A stretch of 64,000 nucleotides of DNA from Paraburkholderia sp. IMGN_8 (GTDB lineage Bacteria; Pseudomonadota; Gammaproteobacteria; Burkholderiales; Burkholderiaceae): positions 1,426,001 through 1,490,000 of the forward strand of contig NZ_CP150900.1 in NCBI RefSeq assembly GCF_038050405.1, in the 5' to 3' direction. Numbering within the stretch: position 1 is the first letter of the stretch; every line of letters begins with the position of its first letter. Below the pieces are notes generated by a model. The model ran no database searches, was not told where the DNA came from, and saw only the letters and a list, made by a program, of their open reading frames with translations. Below, piece by piece: positions 28,141-37,831 of the stretch. The translations under genes and the position numbers were made by a program.

Positions 28141-30243
28141 ATGCCTGCTTCTCCGGTTCCCTTTTCCTGGCCGCTTTCCCCCGATCCCTTTTTGTCGCTC
28201 GAGGCGCTCGACGACCCTGACGCGCTTGCGTGGGTCGAAGCGCAGAATGCCCGCACGCGCGCGGCATGGTGCGGCAGCGCGGCGTTCGACACGCTCAAGC
28301 AAAAGCTCGCGGATGCCTATCTGCCGCGCGAGCGCCCGGTCATCCCCGATCGCTGGATGGATTGGGCCTACGATCTATGGCAGGACGAGCGCAATCCGAA
28401 AGGTATCTGGCGGCGCACGCCGTGGGCCGCCTGGCGTAGCGGCGTACCCGTCTGGCAGAACCTGCTCGACTTCGACGCGCTCGGCGCCGCGGAAGGCATG
28501 CCATGGGTTTGCGTCGAACTCGATATTCTTTATCCGGACGGCGATCGTGCGCTGATCACGCTGTCGCCGGGCGGCTCGGATGCGCTGGTGGTGCGCGAGT
28601 TCGACATCGATGCCCAGCGGTTTGTCGACGATGGTTTCGTCATCGGGAAGGCCGGCAAGCATACGGCTTCATGGATCGATCGCAATACGCTTTACGTCGG
28701 TTGGGACAATGGCCGCAAGACGCTGACGCGCTCCGGCTATCCGCGCGACGTGCGGCGCTGGACGCGGGGCAGTGCGCTGGCTGCGGCGCCGGTCGTGTTC
28801 AAAGGCACGTTCGACGATATCGGCGTCGAAGCGCACTACGATCCGGTCGAGCAGCGCCACACGGTGGTGAGCAGCGTCGATTTCTTCGATTCGCATACGT
28901 ATTACCTCGCCGCCGCCGATGCTGTCGATGTCTGGCGGCAGTACGACGTGCCGTCGCACGTGGCGGTCGGCGGCTGGCAGGGCTGGTTGCTGCTGGAGCC
29001 CCGGTTCGATTGGGATTGCAATGGCGTGCGCTTTTCCGGCGGCGCGTTGCTGGCGATCCGCGAAGCCGCCTTTTTGCGCGGCGAGCGCGAGATGGTGCCG
29101 CTCTTCACGCCGACGCCGCAAACGTCCGCCTGCGAGTGGACCCATACGCGTCGCCATCTGATCGTTTCATACCTTGAGGACGTGCAGAGCAGGACCGTCT
29201 TGTGGGCCCCGTCACAATCCGCCGATGAAACGTGGCAATGGACTCAGCGCCTCTTTCCGTCGCGCGGCGACGAGCAAGCCGACGTCTCGCCGGTCGAACC
29301 GACGTTGAACGACGAAGTGTTCGTCGATACCGACGATTACCTGCAACCGCCCGCGTACTGGCTCGCCGATCTCGCCCGTGACGATCTGACCGACTGGGAA
29401 TTGCTCGACCGCTGGCCGACTCAGTTCGACGCGGCGCCGTTCGCCGTGACGCGCGGCCATGCGGTGTCCGCCGACGGCACGCGGGTGCCGTACACCGTGA
29501 TCGCGCCACGTGCGGCGCAACCCCATATGCAACAGCACACGCGGCCTTGCCTGCTCAACGGCTACGGTGGCTTCGCGATTCCGCTGACACCGAACTATCT
29601 GGCCGGGCCGGGCATCGGCTGGCTGGAGCGGGGCGGCGTGTATGTGGTCGCGCATATTCGCGGCGGTGGCGAGTTCGGCACGCAGTGGCACACGGCGGCG
29701 CAAGGCGAGCATCGTCAACGCGCGTTCGACGACTTCATCGCAGTCGCCGAGGCGCTGATCGACAGCGGCGTGACGAGCGCCGCGCAACTCGGCATTCAGG
29801 GCGGCAGCAACGGCGGCTTGCTGGTGGCGGCGTGTATGGTGCAGCGGCCCGAGTTGTTCGGCGCGGTGGTCTGCGAAGTGCCGCTGCTCGATATGAGCCG
29901 CTATCACCTGCTGCACGCGGGCGCGTCTTGGATCGACGAATACGGCGATCCGGACGAGCCCGACGAAGCGCGCGTGCTGGCCGCCTATTCGCCCTATCAT
30001 CGCGTCGCTTCCGATGTGGCGTATCCGCCGGTGCTGTTCACGACATCGACTGCCGACGACCGCGTGCATCCGGGCCATGCGCGCAAGATGGCCGCGCGGA
30101 TGCAGGCGCTCGGCGCCGACAAGGTTTGGTATCGGGAGAACACGGAAGGCGGGCACGGCGGCTCCGATGAACTGGAGCAGGCCGGGCATGATGCGATGGT
30201 GTTCGAATTCTTGTGGCGCTGTTTGAGCGGCCCGGCCGCCTGA
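28141..30243 (+). CDS. Prolyl oligopeptidase-family serine peptidase (S9A)
   Basis: A 700-residue protein with an N-terminal beta-propeller and a C-terminal alpha/beta hydrolase. The catalytic triad is visible: Ser556 in GGSNGGLL, Asp640 in STADDRVHPGH and His672 in EGGHGG. No signal peptide, so cytoplasmic cleavage of peptides after proline (or a related residue) is expected. The frame is open upstream inside ntrC; the ATG at 28141 (MPASPVPFSWPLSPDPF) is the natural start because WLEDP-like sequence (LSLEALDDPDALAWVEAQN) follows directly. It converges on xthA. Confidence 0.9.
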   Translation: MPASPVPFSWPLSPDPFLSLEALDDPDALAWVEAQNARTRAAWCGSAAFDTLKQKLADAYLPRERPVIPDRWMDWAYDLWQDERNPKGIWRRTPWAAWRSGVPVWQNLLDFDALGAAEGMPWVCVELDILYPDGDRALITLSPGGSDALVVREFDIDAQRFVDDGFVIGKAGKHTASWIDRNTLYVGWDNGRKTLTRSGYPRDVRRWTRGSALAAAPVVFKGTFDDIGVEAHYDPVEQRHTVVSSVDFFDSHTYYLAAADAVDVWRQYDVPSHVAVGGWQGWLLLEPRFDWDCNGVRFSGGALLAIREAAFLRGEREMVPLFTPTPQTSACEWTHTRRHLIVSYLEDVQSRTVLWAPSQSADETWQWTQRLFPSRGDEQADVSPVEPTLNDEVFVDTDDYLQPPAYWLADLARDDLTDWELLDRWPTQFDAAPFAVTRGHAVSADGTRVPYTVIAPRAAQPHMQQHTRPCLLNGYGGFAIPLTPNYLAGPGIGWLERGGVYVVAHIRGGGEFGTQWHTAAQGEHRQRAFDDFIAVAEALIDSGVTSAAQLGIQGGSNGGLLVAACMVQRPELFGAVVCEVPLLDMSRYHLLHAGASWIDEYGDPDEPDEARVLAAYSPYHRVASDVAYPPVLFTTSTADDRVHPGHARKMAARMQALGADKVWYRENTEGGHGGSDELEQAGHDAMVFEFLWRCLSGPAA

Positions 30244-30291
30244 TAAGGCTCAGCCCTTGTGTCCGGCCGGGTATGGGCAGACTCGGCTGGA

Positions 30292-31068
30292 TCAGTCGAT
30301 CTGCGCCACGACCGGCGCATGGTCCGACGGCTGCTCCCACTTGCGCGGCGTCTTGTCGACTTCGCAAAGCGAGCAGGCTTGCGCAAGCGCTTTCGACAGC
30401 AGAATGTGGTCGATCCGCAACCCGGCGTTGCGGCGAAACGCCATCATCCGGTAGTCCCACCACGAGTAGATCTTTTCCGGCTGGTCGAACAGACGGAACG
30501 CATCGGCAAGACCGAGATCGATCAGCCGCACGAACTCGGCACGCTCTTCAGGCGACACCAGATTCTGGCCTTCCCATGCTTTCGGATCGTGCACGTCGCG
30601 ATCTTCGGGCGCGATGTTGTAGTCGCCGAGTAATGCGAGTTTCGGAGACAACGCCATTTCGCTCGCGATCCAGTCGTGCAGCGCGGCCAGCCAGCGCAGC
30701 TTGTACGCGAATTTATCGGTGCCCGGCGCCTGGCCGTTCGGGAAGTACGCGGAGATGATGCGCACGCCTTCGACGGTCGCGGCGATCACACGTTGCTGCG
30801 GGTCTTCGAAGCCAGGAATATTGCGCACGACGCTGGTTTCGTCGACGTTCAGGCCTTCGCGCACCAGGATGCCGACGCCGTTATACGTCTTCTGGCCCGC
30901 GTACCAGCTCCGATAGCCTTTCGCCTTGAGCTCGGCGCGCGGGAATTTATCGTCGGTCAGCTTCAGTTCCTGTAGACACAGGACGTCGGTGTGACTGGTT
31001 TCGAGCCAGTCGATCACGTGCTGCTGGCGGACTTTGAGGGAATTGACGTTCCAGGTGGCGATTCGCAT
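30292..31068 (-). CDS. xthA: Exodeoxyribonuclease III
   Basis: A 258-residue EEP-fold nuclease. MRIATWNVNSLKVR and CLQELKL (Glu34, metal ligand) begin the protein; YNGVGILVR, LLGDYNIAPEDRDV, RIDHILLS and the terminal SDHAPVVAQID complete the active site. It removes 3' blocks and acts as AP endonuclease in base excision repair. It is monocistronic and convergent with the prolyl oligopeptidase gene 48 bp away. Confidence 0.94.
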   Translation of the reverse strand: MRIATWNVNSLKVRQQHVIDWLETSHTDVLCLQELKLTDDKFPRAELKAKGYRSWYAGQKTYNGVGILVREGLNVDETSVVRNIPGFEDPQQRVIAATVEGVRIISAYFPNGQAPGTDKFAYKLRWLAALHDWIASEMALSPKLALLGDYNIAPEDRDVHDPKAWEGQNLVSPEERAEFVRLIDLGLADAFRLFDQPEKIYSWWDYRMMAFRRNAGLRIDHILLSKALAQACSLCEVDKTPRKWEQPSDHAPVVAQID

Positions 31069-31287
31069 GTCGTTCGGTAAATTGTGTTCGCCAGGCGGCG
31101 AGAGGGTGCCGGTTAGCCGGCTTCAGCGCTGCAATCGCCGCTATCATGCACCGGTTTGCAAATTCAGGTCCAGCGCAGTGCAGCAAAACCGCTAATCCGG
31201 CGTCCCCGACAGCCCCAAAATATTTACGCGTCCGCCACTTGCCGCAGCGTATAGTGGGACCACACTCACGCGCATCGGGGAAGCATC

Positions 31288-31575
31288 ATGGCCGAATTTT
31301 ATCCAGCCCTTTATAAGGACTTCGAAGTGCATCCGTTGGTGTTTTCGCGGGAGTTCGACAAGTTCGACGGCCACAAGCGTTACGCCGAAGGTTACGACGT
31401 CGCGGTGCGTGTCTGCCGTCCGGGCGCAATCAGCGGTTCGAAGGCAAGCCGTGTGTTCCGGCTTGTGTTGCCGGCTACGTTCTCCGATTTCGGCGTCGCC
31501 AAACGCAGCGCAAGCCAGTACGGCGCGGATATCATCGACGGCAAAGTGGAAGGCGCAACAGTCTCCGATCTTTAA
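31288..31575 (+). CDS. Small conserved hypothetical protein, 95 residues
   Basis: I do not recognise a named family. The ATG has a good GGGGAAG site. The protein starts MAEFYPALYKDFEVHPLVFS and has a mixed alpha/beta character with two Cys/Arg-rich strands (YDVAVRVCRPGAISGSKASR). There is no signal peptide or membrane segment. It lies alone between divergent xthA and the initiator tRNA gene. Codon use is normal for the chromosome, so I treat it as real and vertically inherited. Confidence 0.65.
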   Translation: MAEFYPALYKDFEVHPLVFSREFDKFDGHKRYAEGYDVAVRVCRPGAISGSKASRVFRLVLPATFSDFGVAKRSASQYGADIIDGKVEGATVSDL

Positions 31576-31624
31576 GCGCGCAGGCGCACTGTCTGTGTCG
31601 TTCGAAATAATTTCGCACGATTGT

Positions 31625-31653
31625 TTGACGCTTCGCGAACATCTCTATACAAT
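31625..31653 (+). promoter_or_regulatory. Sigma70 promoter of the initiator tRNA gene
   Basis: TTGACG and TACAAT are separated by 17 bp, close to consensus. The start point would fall about 7 bp before the mature tRNA end at 31667. Confidence 0.75.
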
Positions 31654-31666
31654 CCGGTTTCTCTGA

Positions 31667-31743
<77 letters not shown>

Positions 31744-31753
31744 AGCATTGTTG

Positions 31754-31786
31754 AAAGCCCGCTGGCGTAAGCCACGCGGGCTTTTT
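31754..31786 (+). terminator. Terminator after initiator tRNA
   Basis: AAAGCCCGC pairs with GCGGGCTTT, extended by an inner TGGC/GCCA stem with a GTAA loop, and ends in a five-T run (31782-31786). It begins 10 bp after the tRNA. Confidence 0.92.
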
Positions 31787-31818
31787 AACTTCTGGCATCG
31801 CTCACGTTGTCGTGTCGC

Positions 31819-32517
31819 TCACTCGGAATCGATCGCCCATTGCACCGCCGCTTGCGCATGCAACGCGGTCGTATCGAACACTGGCAGCGCCGAATCCTCC
31901 GGCTTGATCAGCAACGTGATTTCGGTGCAGCCGAGAATCACCGCCTGCGCGCCACGCGCGGCAAGCCCTTCGATCACACGTTGATACACCGCACGCGAGC
32001 CGCCATTCACGTTGCCGTGACATAGCTCGTCGTAAATGATGCGGTGCACGTCCGCGCGCTCGGCTTCATCGGGAATCAGCGTGTCGAGGCCATAGCGCTC
32101 GCGCAGGCGCCCCGTGTAAAACGTCTGCTCCATCGTATAGCGCGTGCCGAGCAAGCCCACTCGCTCGATGCCGGCGGCCCGCAGCGCCGTGCCGGTCGGA
32201 TCGGCGATATGCAGAAACGGTACCTTGATCGCCTGTTCGATCGCTTCATACACGCGGTGCATCGTGTTGGTCGCCAGCATCACGAGATCGGCGCCGCCTC
32301 GTTCAAGGTGCCGCGCGGCATCGGCCATCTGTTCGCCGAGCGCGGCCCAGTTGCCGGCGCGCTGGTTCGCTTCGATCGACGCGAAGTCGACCGTCAGCAT
32401 CAGGCTGCGTGCGTTGTGGTGGCCGCCAAGCCGCGCCTTCGCGTGGCGATTCATGAGCCGGTAATACTCGGTGGACGATTCCCAACTCATCCCGCCGATC
32501 ACGCCGATCGTTTTCAT
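31819..32517 (-). CDS. ygeA: Aspartate/glutamate racemase family protein, YgeA-like
   Basis: A 232-residue racemase that closely follows E. coli YgeA: MKTIGVIGGMSWESSTEYYR, the first catalytic Cys-equivalent region MLATNTMHRV (Thr-Asn-Thr-Met, as in YgeA), LLGTRYTMEQTFY and the second active-site Cys in ILGCTEI. YgeA is a broad-specificity amino-acid racemase. It is cytoplasmic and monocistronic, and divergent from the CodA-like gene 205 bp away. Confidence 0.88.
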   Translation of the reverse strand: MKTIGVIGGMSWESSTEYYRLMNRHAKARLGGHHNARSLMLTVDFASIEANQRAGNWAALGEQMADAARHLERGGADLVMLATNTMHRVYEAIEQAIKVPFLHIADPTGTALRAAGIERVGLLGTRYTMEQTFYTGRLRERYGLDTLIPDEAERADVHRIIYDELCHGNVNGGSRAVYQRVIEGLAARGAQAVILGCTEITLLIKPEDSALPVFDTTALHAQAAVQWAIDSE

Positions 32518-32722
32518 CCGCTTGCTCCGCTGTTCGATGATGTGCGCCGTTGCGCGTCGAAGTCGAAGGCCGAGTATAGGCGGGCGGCAGGGTGCGCAGC
32601 CGGTACGGATTTGCAGCTGCGCGCCGGTACGGCGCCTTGATAAAACGCCGGCACGCGCATTCTGACGCCGATAGAATCGATATCAGTCAAAGAGGGTCGA
32701 AGAAGCTTAAAGGGAGCGATAC

Positions 32723-34015
32723 ATGGATCTGATCATCCGCCGCGCAATGCTGCCGCCTGGCGCCGCACTGCAGCAAAAGCAGCCGGTCGACATCGGCATC
32801 GAAGCGGACCGCATCGTCGCTGTCGAGTCGAATCTGGTAGCGGCCGCGCGCGAAGAAATCGACGCGGCCGGCTTGCTCGTCACGCCGCCGTTCGTCGATC
32901 CGCATTTCCACATGGACGCGACGCTGTCGTACGGACTGCCGCGCGTGAACGCGTCCGGTACGTTACTGGAAGGCATCGCGCTGTGGGGTGAGCTCAAACC
33001 GGACCTGACGCAGGAAGCACTGATCGAGCGCGCGTTGCAGTACTGCGACTGGGCAGTCGCGCGCGGTTTGCTGGCGATCCGCAGTCATGTGGATGTGTGC
33101 GATCCGCGTTTGCTCGCGGTCGAGGCGCTGGTCGAAGTGAAGCGCCGCGTCGCGCCGTATCTCGACTTGCAACTGGTCGCGTTTCCGCAAGATGGCCTCT
33201 TGCGCAGTGCCGGCGCATTCGAGAATCTCAAGCGTGCGATTGCGATGGGTGTCGACGTGGTCGGCGGGATTCCGCATTTCGAGCGCACGATGGCCGACGG
33301 CGCTCAGTCCGTGCGCCTGTTGTGTGAATACGCGGCGGAGCAAGGCTTGCGCGTCGACATGCATTGCGATGAGTCGGACGATCCGATGTCGCGCCATATC
33401 GAAACGCTCGCGGCCGAAACCCATCGGCTCGGTTTGCACGGGCGCGTGACCGGCTCGCATCTGACCTCGATGCATTCAATGGACAACTACTACGTCAGCA
33501 AGCTATTGCCGCTGATGCGCGAGTCGGGCGTCGCCGCGATCGCCAATCCGCTGATCAACATCACGTTGCAGGGCCGCAGCGACACGTATCCGAAACGGCG
33601 CGGCATGACGCGCGTGCCCGAGATGATGGCGGCCGGCATCAACGTCGCGTTCGGTCACGATTGCGTGATGGACCCGTGGTACAGCCTTGGCTCCGGCGAC
33701 ATGCTCGAAGTCGCGCACATGGGCTTGCACGTGGCGCAGATGACGGGTGTCGAGGGCATGCATGCGTGTTTCGATGCGGTCACGGTGAACGCCGCGCGCA
33801 TTCTCGGCCTTGAAGGCTACGGCGTCGCGCCGGGCTGCGCGGCGAATCTCGTGCTGCTCGATGCACGCGATCCGGTCGAAGCGATTCGCTTGCGCGCCGC
33901 ACGGCTCGCCGTGGTGAGTCGTGGCAAAGTGGTGAGCCGCGCGCCTGCTGCACGCGCGGCGCTGTCGCTCGAAGGGCGTCCGTCGCAGGTGGACTTCAAA
34001 CTGCACCGCGGTTAG
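32723..34015 (+). CDS. codA: Cytosine deaminase-like amidohydrolase
   Basis: A 430-residue TIM-barrel amidohydrolase that keeps E. coli CodA numbering exactly over the core. Metal and catalytic residues are present: His61 and His63 (HFHMD), Gln156 (FPQDG), His214 and Glu217 (HCDESDD), His246 and Asp313 (GHDCVMDPWY). Position 314, Asp in E. coli CodA and known to shape substrate choice, is Cys here. Cytosine or a related pyrimidine/isoguanine-type base is the likely substrate. No codB permease is adjacent. A ribosome site (GGGAGCG) precedes the ATG. Confidence 0.82.
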   Translation: MDLIIRRAMLPPGAALQQKQPVDIGIEADRIVAVESNLVAAAREEIDAAGLLVTPPFVDPHFHMDATLSYGLPRVNASGTLLEGIALWGELKPDLTQEALIERALQYCDWAVARGLLAIRSHVDVCDPRLLAVEALVEVKRRVAPYLDLQLVAFPQDGLLRSAGAFENLKRAIAMGVDVVGGIPHFERTMADGAQSVRLLCEYAAEQGLRVDMHCDESDDPMSRHIETLAAETHRLGLHGRVTGSHLTSMHSMDNYYVSKLLPLMRESGVAAIANPLINITLQGRSDTYPKRRGMTRVPEMMAAGINVAFGHDCVMDPWYSLGSGDMLEVAHMGLHVAQMTGVEGMHACFDAVTVNAARILGLEGYGVAPGCAANLVLLDARDPVEAIRLRAARLAVVSRGKVVSRAPAARAALSLEGRPSQVDFKLHRG

Positions 34016-34042
34016 CCGCAGCGCCGAGCGCTCGACTCGAAT

Positions 34043-34084
34043 AAAAAAAGCCGGTGCTTGCTCGCGCAAGTCACCGGCTTTTTT
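34043..34084. terminator. Bidirectional terminator between codA-like gene and prlC
   Basis: AAGCCGGTG and CACCGGCTT form the main stem, with an inner CTTG/CAAG stem, flanked by an A run and a six-T run. It serves both converging genes. Confidence 0.92.
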
Positions 34085-34152
34085 ATCGGCGCTAACTAAC
34101 AGACCAAACTCGAGACCAAACCCGAGACCCATCCCGCCGATATTTCAACTCA

Positions 34153-36258
34153 TCAATGCGCCGCCGGCGTCATGCCGTTGTGCCGCAACAGCGCGTCGAT
34201 GTTCGGCTCGCGGCCGCGGAACGCCTTGAACGATTCCATCGCCGGGCGGCTGCCGCCCACTTCCAGAATCTCCTTGCGATAACGCATGCCGGTTGCCGCA
34301 TCGAGCACGCTGCCGCTGGCCGCTTGCGCCGCTTCTTCGAACGCGGCATACGCATCGGCGGACAAGACTTCGGCCCACTTGTAGCTGTAGTAGCCGGCCG
34401 CATAACCGCCCGCGAAAATATGGCTGAACGTATTCGGCCAACGCGAAAACTCGGCTTGCGGCACCACATGGAAGCGCTCGTTGATCTCGCGCGCCAGATC
34501 GGTGGCGTTCTTTGTACCTGAAGTATCGAAATCGACGTGCAGTTGCATGTCGAACATCGAGAACACGATCTGCCGCAGCGTGCCGAGACCGCTCTGGAAG
34601 TTCTTCGCCGCCAGCATCTTGTCGAACAGATCGCGCGGCAGCGGCCTGGCGGTTTCGACGTGTGACGTCATGTCGCTCAACACGTCCCACTCCCAGCAGA
34701 AGTTTTCCATGAATTGCGACGGCAACTCGACCGCGTCCCACTCGACGCCGTTGATGCCCGACACGCCCAGTTCGTCGACACGCGTGAGCATGTGATGCAG
34801 ACCGTGGCCGAACTCGTGGAACAGTGTGATCACTTCGTCATGCGTGAAGCAGGCGGGCTTACCGCCAACCGGCGCCGAGAAGTTACAGGTCAGATACGCG
34901 ACCGGCGATTGTACGCCGCCATGCGTGTGCTTGTGACGGCCGCGCGCATCGTCCATCCAGGCGCCGCCGCGTTTGCCTTCGCGTGCATACAGGTCGAGAT
35001 AGAACTGCGCGACGAGGCCGCCGTCCTGATTCTCGACGCGGAAAAAGCGCACGTCCGGATGCCATACGGCCGCTTCGTCGCGACGGATGCGCACGCCGAA
35101 CAGCGTCTCGGTCACCTTGAAGAGGCCCTTGAACACCGCGTCTTCCGGGAAGTATTGTTTGACTTCGTTCTCGGAGAACGAATAGCGCTTCTGACGCAGA
35201 CGTTCGGCGGCGAACGTCATGTCCCACGGTTGCAGCTCGGTCATGCCCAGTTCGTTAGCCGCGAATTCGCGCAGTTCCTTCCAGTCCTGTTCGGCATGCG
35301 GACGCGCGCGCGTGGCGAGGTCTTCGAGGAAGGCCATCACTTGCGCGGGCGACTCGGCCATCTTCGGCGCGAGCGACACTTCGGCGAAGTTGTTGAAGCC
35401 GAGCATGTGCGCCTCTTCGGCGCGCAGCTTCAGCTGTTCGGCGAGGACCGCCGTGTTGTCCCATTCGGGTTTGCCGTTGCCGTATTGCGGGCCGAGTTCG
35501 GATGCGCGCGTCACATAGGCGCGGTACATCGCTTCGCGCATCGGACGATTTTCCGAGTACTGCATGACCGGAAAATACGAGGGGAAGTGCAGCGTGAATT
35601 TATAGCCGGTCTTGCCGTCGCGTCCGGCGGCTTCTTTCGCGGCTTCGATCACGTCTTCGGGCAGGCCGGCCAGTTCGGCCTCATTGCCGGCTCCGACGAG
35701 GTACGCGTAGGCGTTGGTCGCATCGAGCACGTGATCCGAAAACGCCTTCGACAAGGCTGCCTGGCGCTCCTGCAATTCGGCGAAATGCGGTTTCTGGTCT
35801 TCCGGCAATTCCGCGCCGGACAAACGGAAGTCGCGCAGCGCATTGCTAAGGATTTTCTTGCGCTCGCCGGTCAGCGATGCAAAATCGCCGCTCGCGTTGA
35901 GCGCCTTGTACTTCTCGTACAGCGCGAGATTTTGTCCGACGCTCGACCAGAATTCGGTCACGCGCGGCAGATTTTCGCCGTACACGGCACGCAGCTCCGG
36001 CGTATCGGCAACTGCGTTCAAATGGCCGACCACGCTCCAGGCGCGCGAGAGCGGCTCGGTGGCGCGCTCGACCGGCTCGACCACGTCGGCCCATGAGGCG
36101 GGCGTAATGGGCTGGGCGGCGCGTTCGACGGCGGCGCTCGCATCGGCAAGCAGCACGTCGAGGGCGGGCGTGACGTGTTCGGGGCGGATCTCGCCAAAGC
36201 GCGGCAGGTCGGAGAAATCGAGGAGCGGATTGTCGTGTGTCGAGGGGGTGGTGGACAT
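34153..36258 (-). CDS. prlC: Oligopeptidase A (M3 metallopeptidase)
   Basis: A 701-residue zinc peptidase of the M3 family. The zinc motif HEFGH lies in TLFHEFGHGLHHML, and the downstream Glu ligand lies in the SQFMENFCWEW segment. It has no signal peptide and degrades signal peptides and other oligopeptides in the cytosol. The frame extends to 36399, but the ATG at 36258 (MSTTPSTHDNPLLDF) is preceded by AGGAAG and matches the family start. Single gene with its own terminator. Confidence 0.93.
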   Translation of the reverse strand: MSTTPSTHDNPLLDFSDLPRFGEIRPEHVTPALDVLLADASAAVERAAQPITPASWADVVEPVERATEPLSRAWSVVGHLNAVADTPELRAVYGENLPRVTEFWSSVGQNLALYEKYKALNASGDFASLTGERKKILSNALRDFRLSGAELPEDQKPHFAELQERQAALSKAFSDHVLDATNAYAYLVGAGNEAELAGLPEDVIEAAKEAAGRDGKTGYKFTLHFPSYFPVMQYSENRPMREAMYRAYVTRASELGPQYGNGKPEWDNTAVLAEQLKLRAEEAHMLGFNNFAEVSLAPKMAESPAQVMAFLEDLATRARPHAEQDWKELREFAANELGMTELQPWDMTFAAERLRQKRYSFSENEVKQYFPEDAVFKGLFKVTETLFGVRIRRDEAAVWHPDVRFFRVENQDGGLVAQFYLDLYAREGKRGGAWMDDARGRHKHTHGGVQSPVAYLTCNFSAPVGGKPACFTHDEVITLFHEFGHGLHHMLTRVDELGVSGINGVEWDAVELPSQFMENFCWEWDVLSDMTSHVETARPLPRDLFDKMLAAKNFQSGLGTLRQIVFSMFDMQLHVDFDTSGTKNATDLAREINERFHVVPQAEFSRWPNTFSHIFAGGYAAGYYSYKWAEVLSADAYAAFEEAAQAASGSVLDAATGMRYRKEILEVGGSRPAMESFKAFRGREPNIDALLRHNGMTPAAH

Positions 36259-36599
36259 AAGGCTTCCTGTCTGACGCGGGTGAACGGGTAATCTCGGTGA
36301 ATCGACGCAGTGAATCGGCGGGCGCGCTGACAACCCAAGCACGCCCGATATAGCCATTATTGGGGCGGGGCGCGCCGATTCCAATCCGTCGACAGACAAA
36401 TTATCAGATGTCGCGGCGCTGTGCGCGGGCGCGAGGTGTCGCGCGGGTGCTTGCGCGTCGCTTGGGTGTCGCGTGTGTGTCGTTTAGGCGTGCGGACTTG
36501 GCCGCTTCACTTTGTGCGAAAACGAACGGTGAAAATTGCTGCCGCGCCGCATTGTGGAGAGTCGCCGTCCGCCAGCAGCACTCTCTGCAAGAGGTATCG

Positions 36600-37715
36600 A
36601 TGAATCCGCTTTCGCATGCTCTATCGCGCAACGGCAACAATTTCGACCTCGTGCGGCTGCTTGCCGCCGTCGCCGTGGTGTATGGCCATTCGTATCTGCT
36701 GCAAGCGCCCGACGGCACGACCGATTGGGTCCAGAACGCGCTCGGCTTCGACGGTTTCGGGGCGCTCGGCGTCTACGCGTTCTTTCTACTGAGCGGCATG
36801 CTGGTGACCGCCAGCTTCGACCGGCAACGCTCGGTGCCGCGCTTCGTCGCGTTGCGCATCGCGCGTCTGTGGCCGGCGGTGGCGGGCGGCTCACTGGTGA
36901 CGGTGCTCCTGATTGGGCCACTCTTTACAACGCTGCCGCTGCGCGACTATTTCGCCTCCAGCGTGACGTGGGCCAACCTGGACAACTTCTCGACCATCGT
37001 GCTGAAAACAGGCTGGGTGCTGCCCGGCGTATTCGAGCACAACCGGTTTGTTTTCGACGTCTGCGCGCCGCTGTGGACGCTGCCGCTCGAAGTGCGCTGC
37101 TATCTGATCGTGCTCGTGACCGGCATGCTGGGGTTGCTGTCGAGCCCGCGCGGCGTCGTGCTGGCAGTGGCGCTCGGTTGCGCCGCGTTCGTCCTGCGTG
37201 TGCATGCGCCGCATTTGCAGGTCGGGTTGCGTGATTTCAGTGAAACGCCCGGCGGCTATTCGTTCTGGCCGGAGCCGTTTTTCATGGTCGGGATGCTGCT
37301 GTATGGCTGGCGTGAGCGGATCGACATTAATGGGCTGATGGCCTTCGCGCTGCTGATGGTCTTTCTCGTCTTCCGCGATACGGCCGGCGCACAGCCGCTG
37401 TTCTATCTGGCCTTTGTGTACGGCGTGCTGTGGGTGGGCACGACGCCGCTCCTGCGCCGCTTCGTGCCGCGCCACGATTACTCGTATGGGATCTATCTGT
37501 ATGGCTTCATGATGCAGCAATGCGTCGCGAGTATCGCGCCGCACTTGAGCCATGTGACGGCCGTGCTGATTGCCGCGCCGTTTATCTTGCTGTGCGCGGC
37601 GCTGTCCTGGCACTTCGTGGAACGGCCGGTGCTGAAGTGGTGCCGGCGGCGTCTCGCGCGTTCAGACGCGCCGAGCGCCGCGGGCATCTCTCCACGTGAT
37701 CACGTCGCGCGTTGA
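36600..37715 (+). CDS. Acyltransferase 3 (OafA/YrhL-like) membrane protein
   Basis: A 371-residue integral membrane acyltransferase with about ten helices. The N-terminal motif NNFDLVRLLAAVAVVYGHS carries the catalytic-type His of the family, and FFLLSGMLVTASF follows. Such enzymes O-acetylate surface polysaccharides or lipids. The start is chosen at 36600 (AGAGG seven bases upstream); the in-frame extension to 36360 is Arg/Cys-rich and overlaps the prlC promoter region. No polysaccharide genes are adjacent, so the substrate is unknown. Confidence 0.85.
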   Translation: MNPLSHALSRNGNNFDLVRLLAAVAVVYGHSYLLQAPDGTTDWVQNALGFDGFGALGVYAFFLLSGMLVTASFDRQRSVPRFVALRIARLWPAVAGGSLVTVLLIGPLFTTLPLRDYFASSVTWANLDNFSTIVLKTGWVLPGVFEHNRFVFDVCAPLWTLPLEVRCYLIVLVTGMLGLLSSPRGVVLAVALGCAAFVLRVHAPHLQVGLRDFSETPGGYSFWPEPFFMVGMLLYGWRERIDINGLMAFALLMVFLVFRDTAGAQPLFYLAFVYGVLWVGTTPLLRRFVPRHDYSYGIYLYGFMMQQCVASIAPHLSHVTAVLIAAPFILLCAALSWHFVERPVLKWCRRRLARSDAPSAAGISPRDHVAR

Positions 37716-37770
37716 GCGTGTCGGAGGCGTTGTTGACCGGCATGATTCGATGTCGATGGATAAGGCCTAA

Positions 37771-37813
37771 AAAAACCGCCTTAAAAGCCGGCGAAAAGCG
37801 TTTCGCCGGCTTT
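37771..37813. terminator. Terminator between acyltransferase gene and folD
   Basis: AAAGCCGGCGAAA and TTTCGCCGGCTTT form a perfect 13-bp stem with loop AGCG. Read on the minus strand it is followed by TTTT and a further T run, so it mainly serves folD. Confidence 0.85.
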
Positions 37814-37831
37814 GCGCTATCTTTGCAGCGT

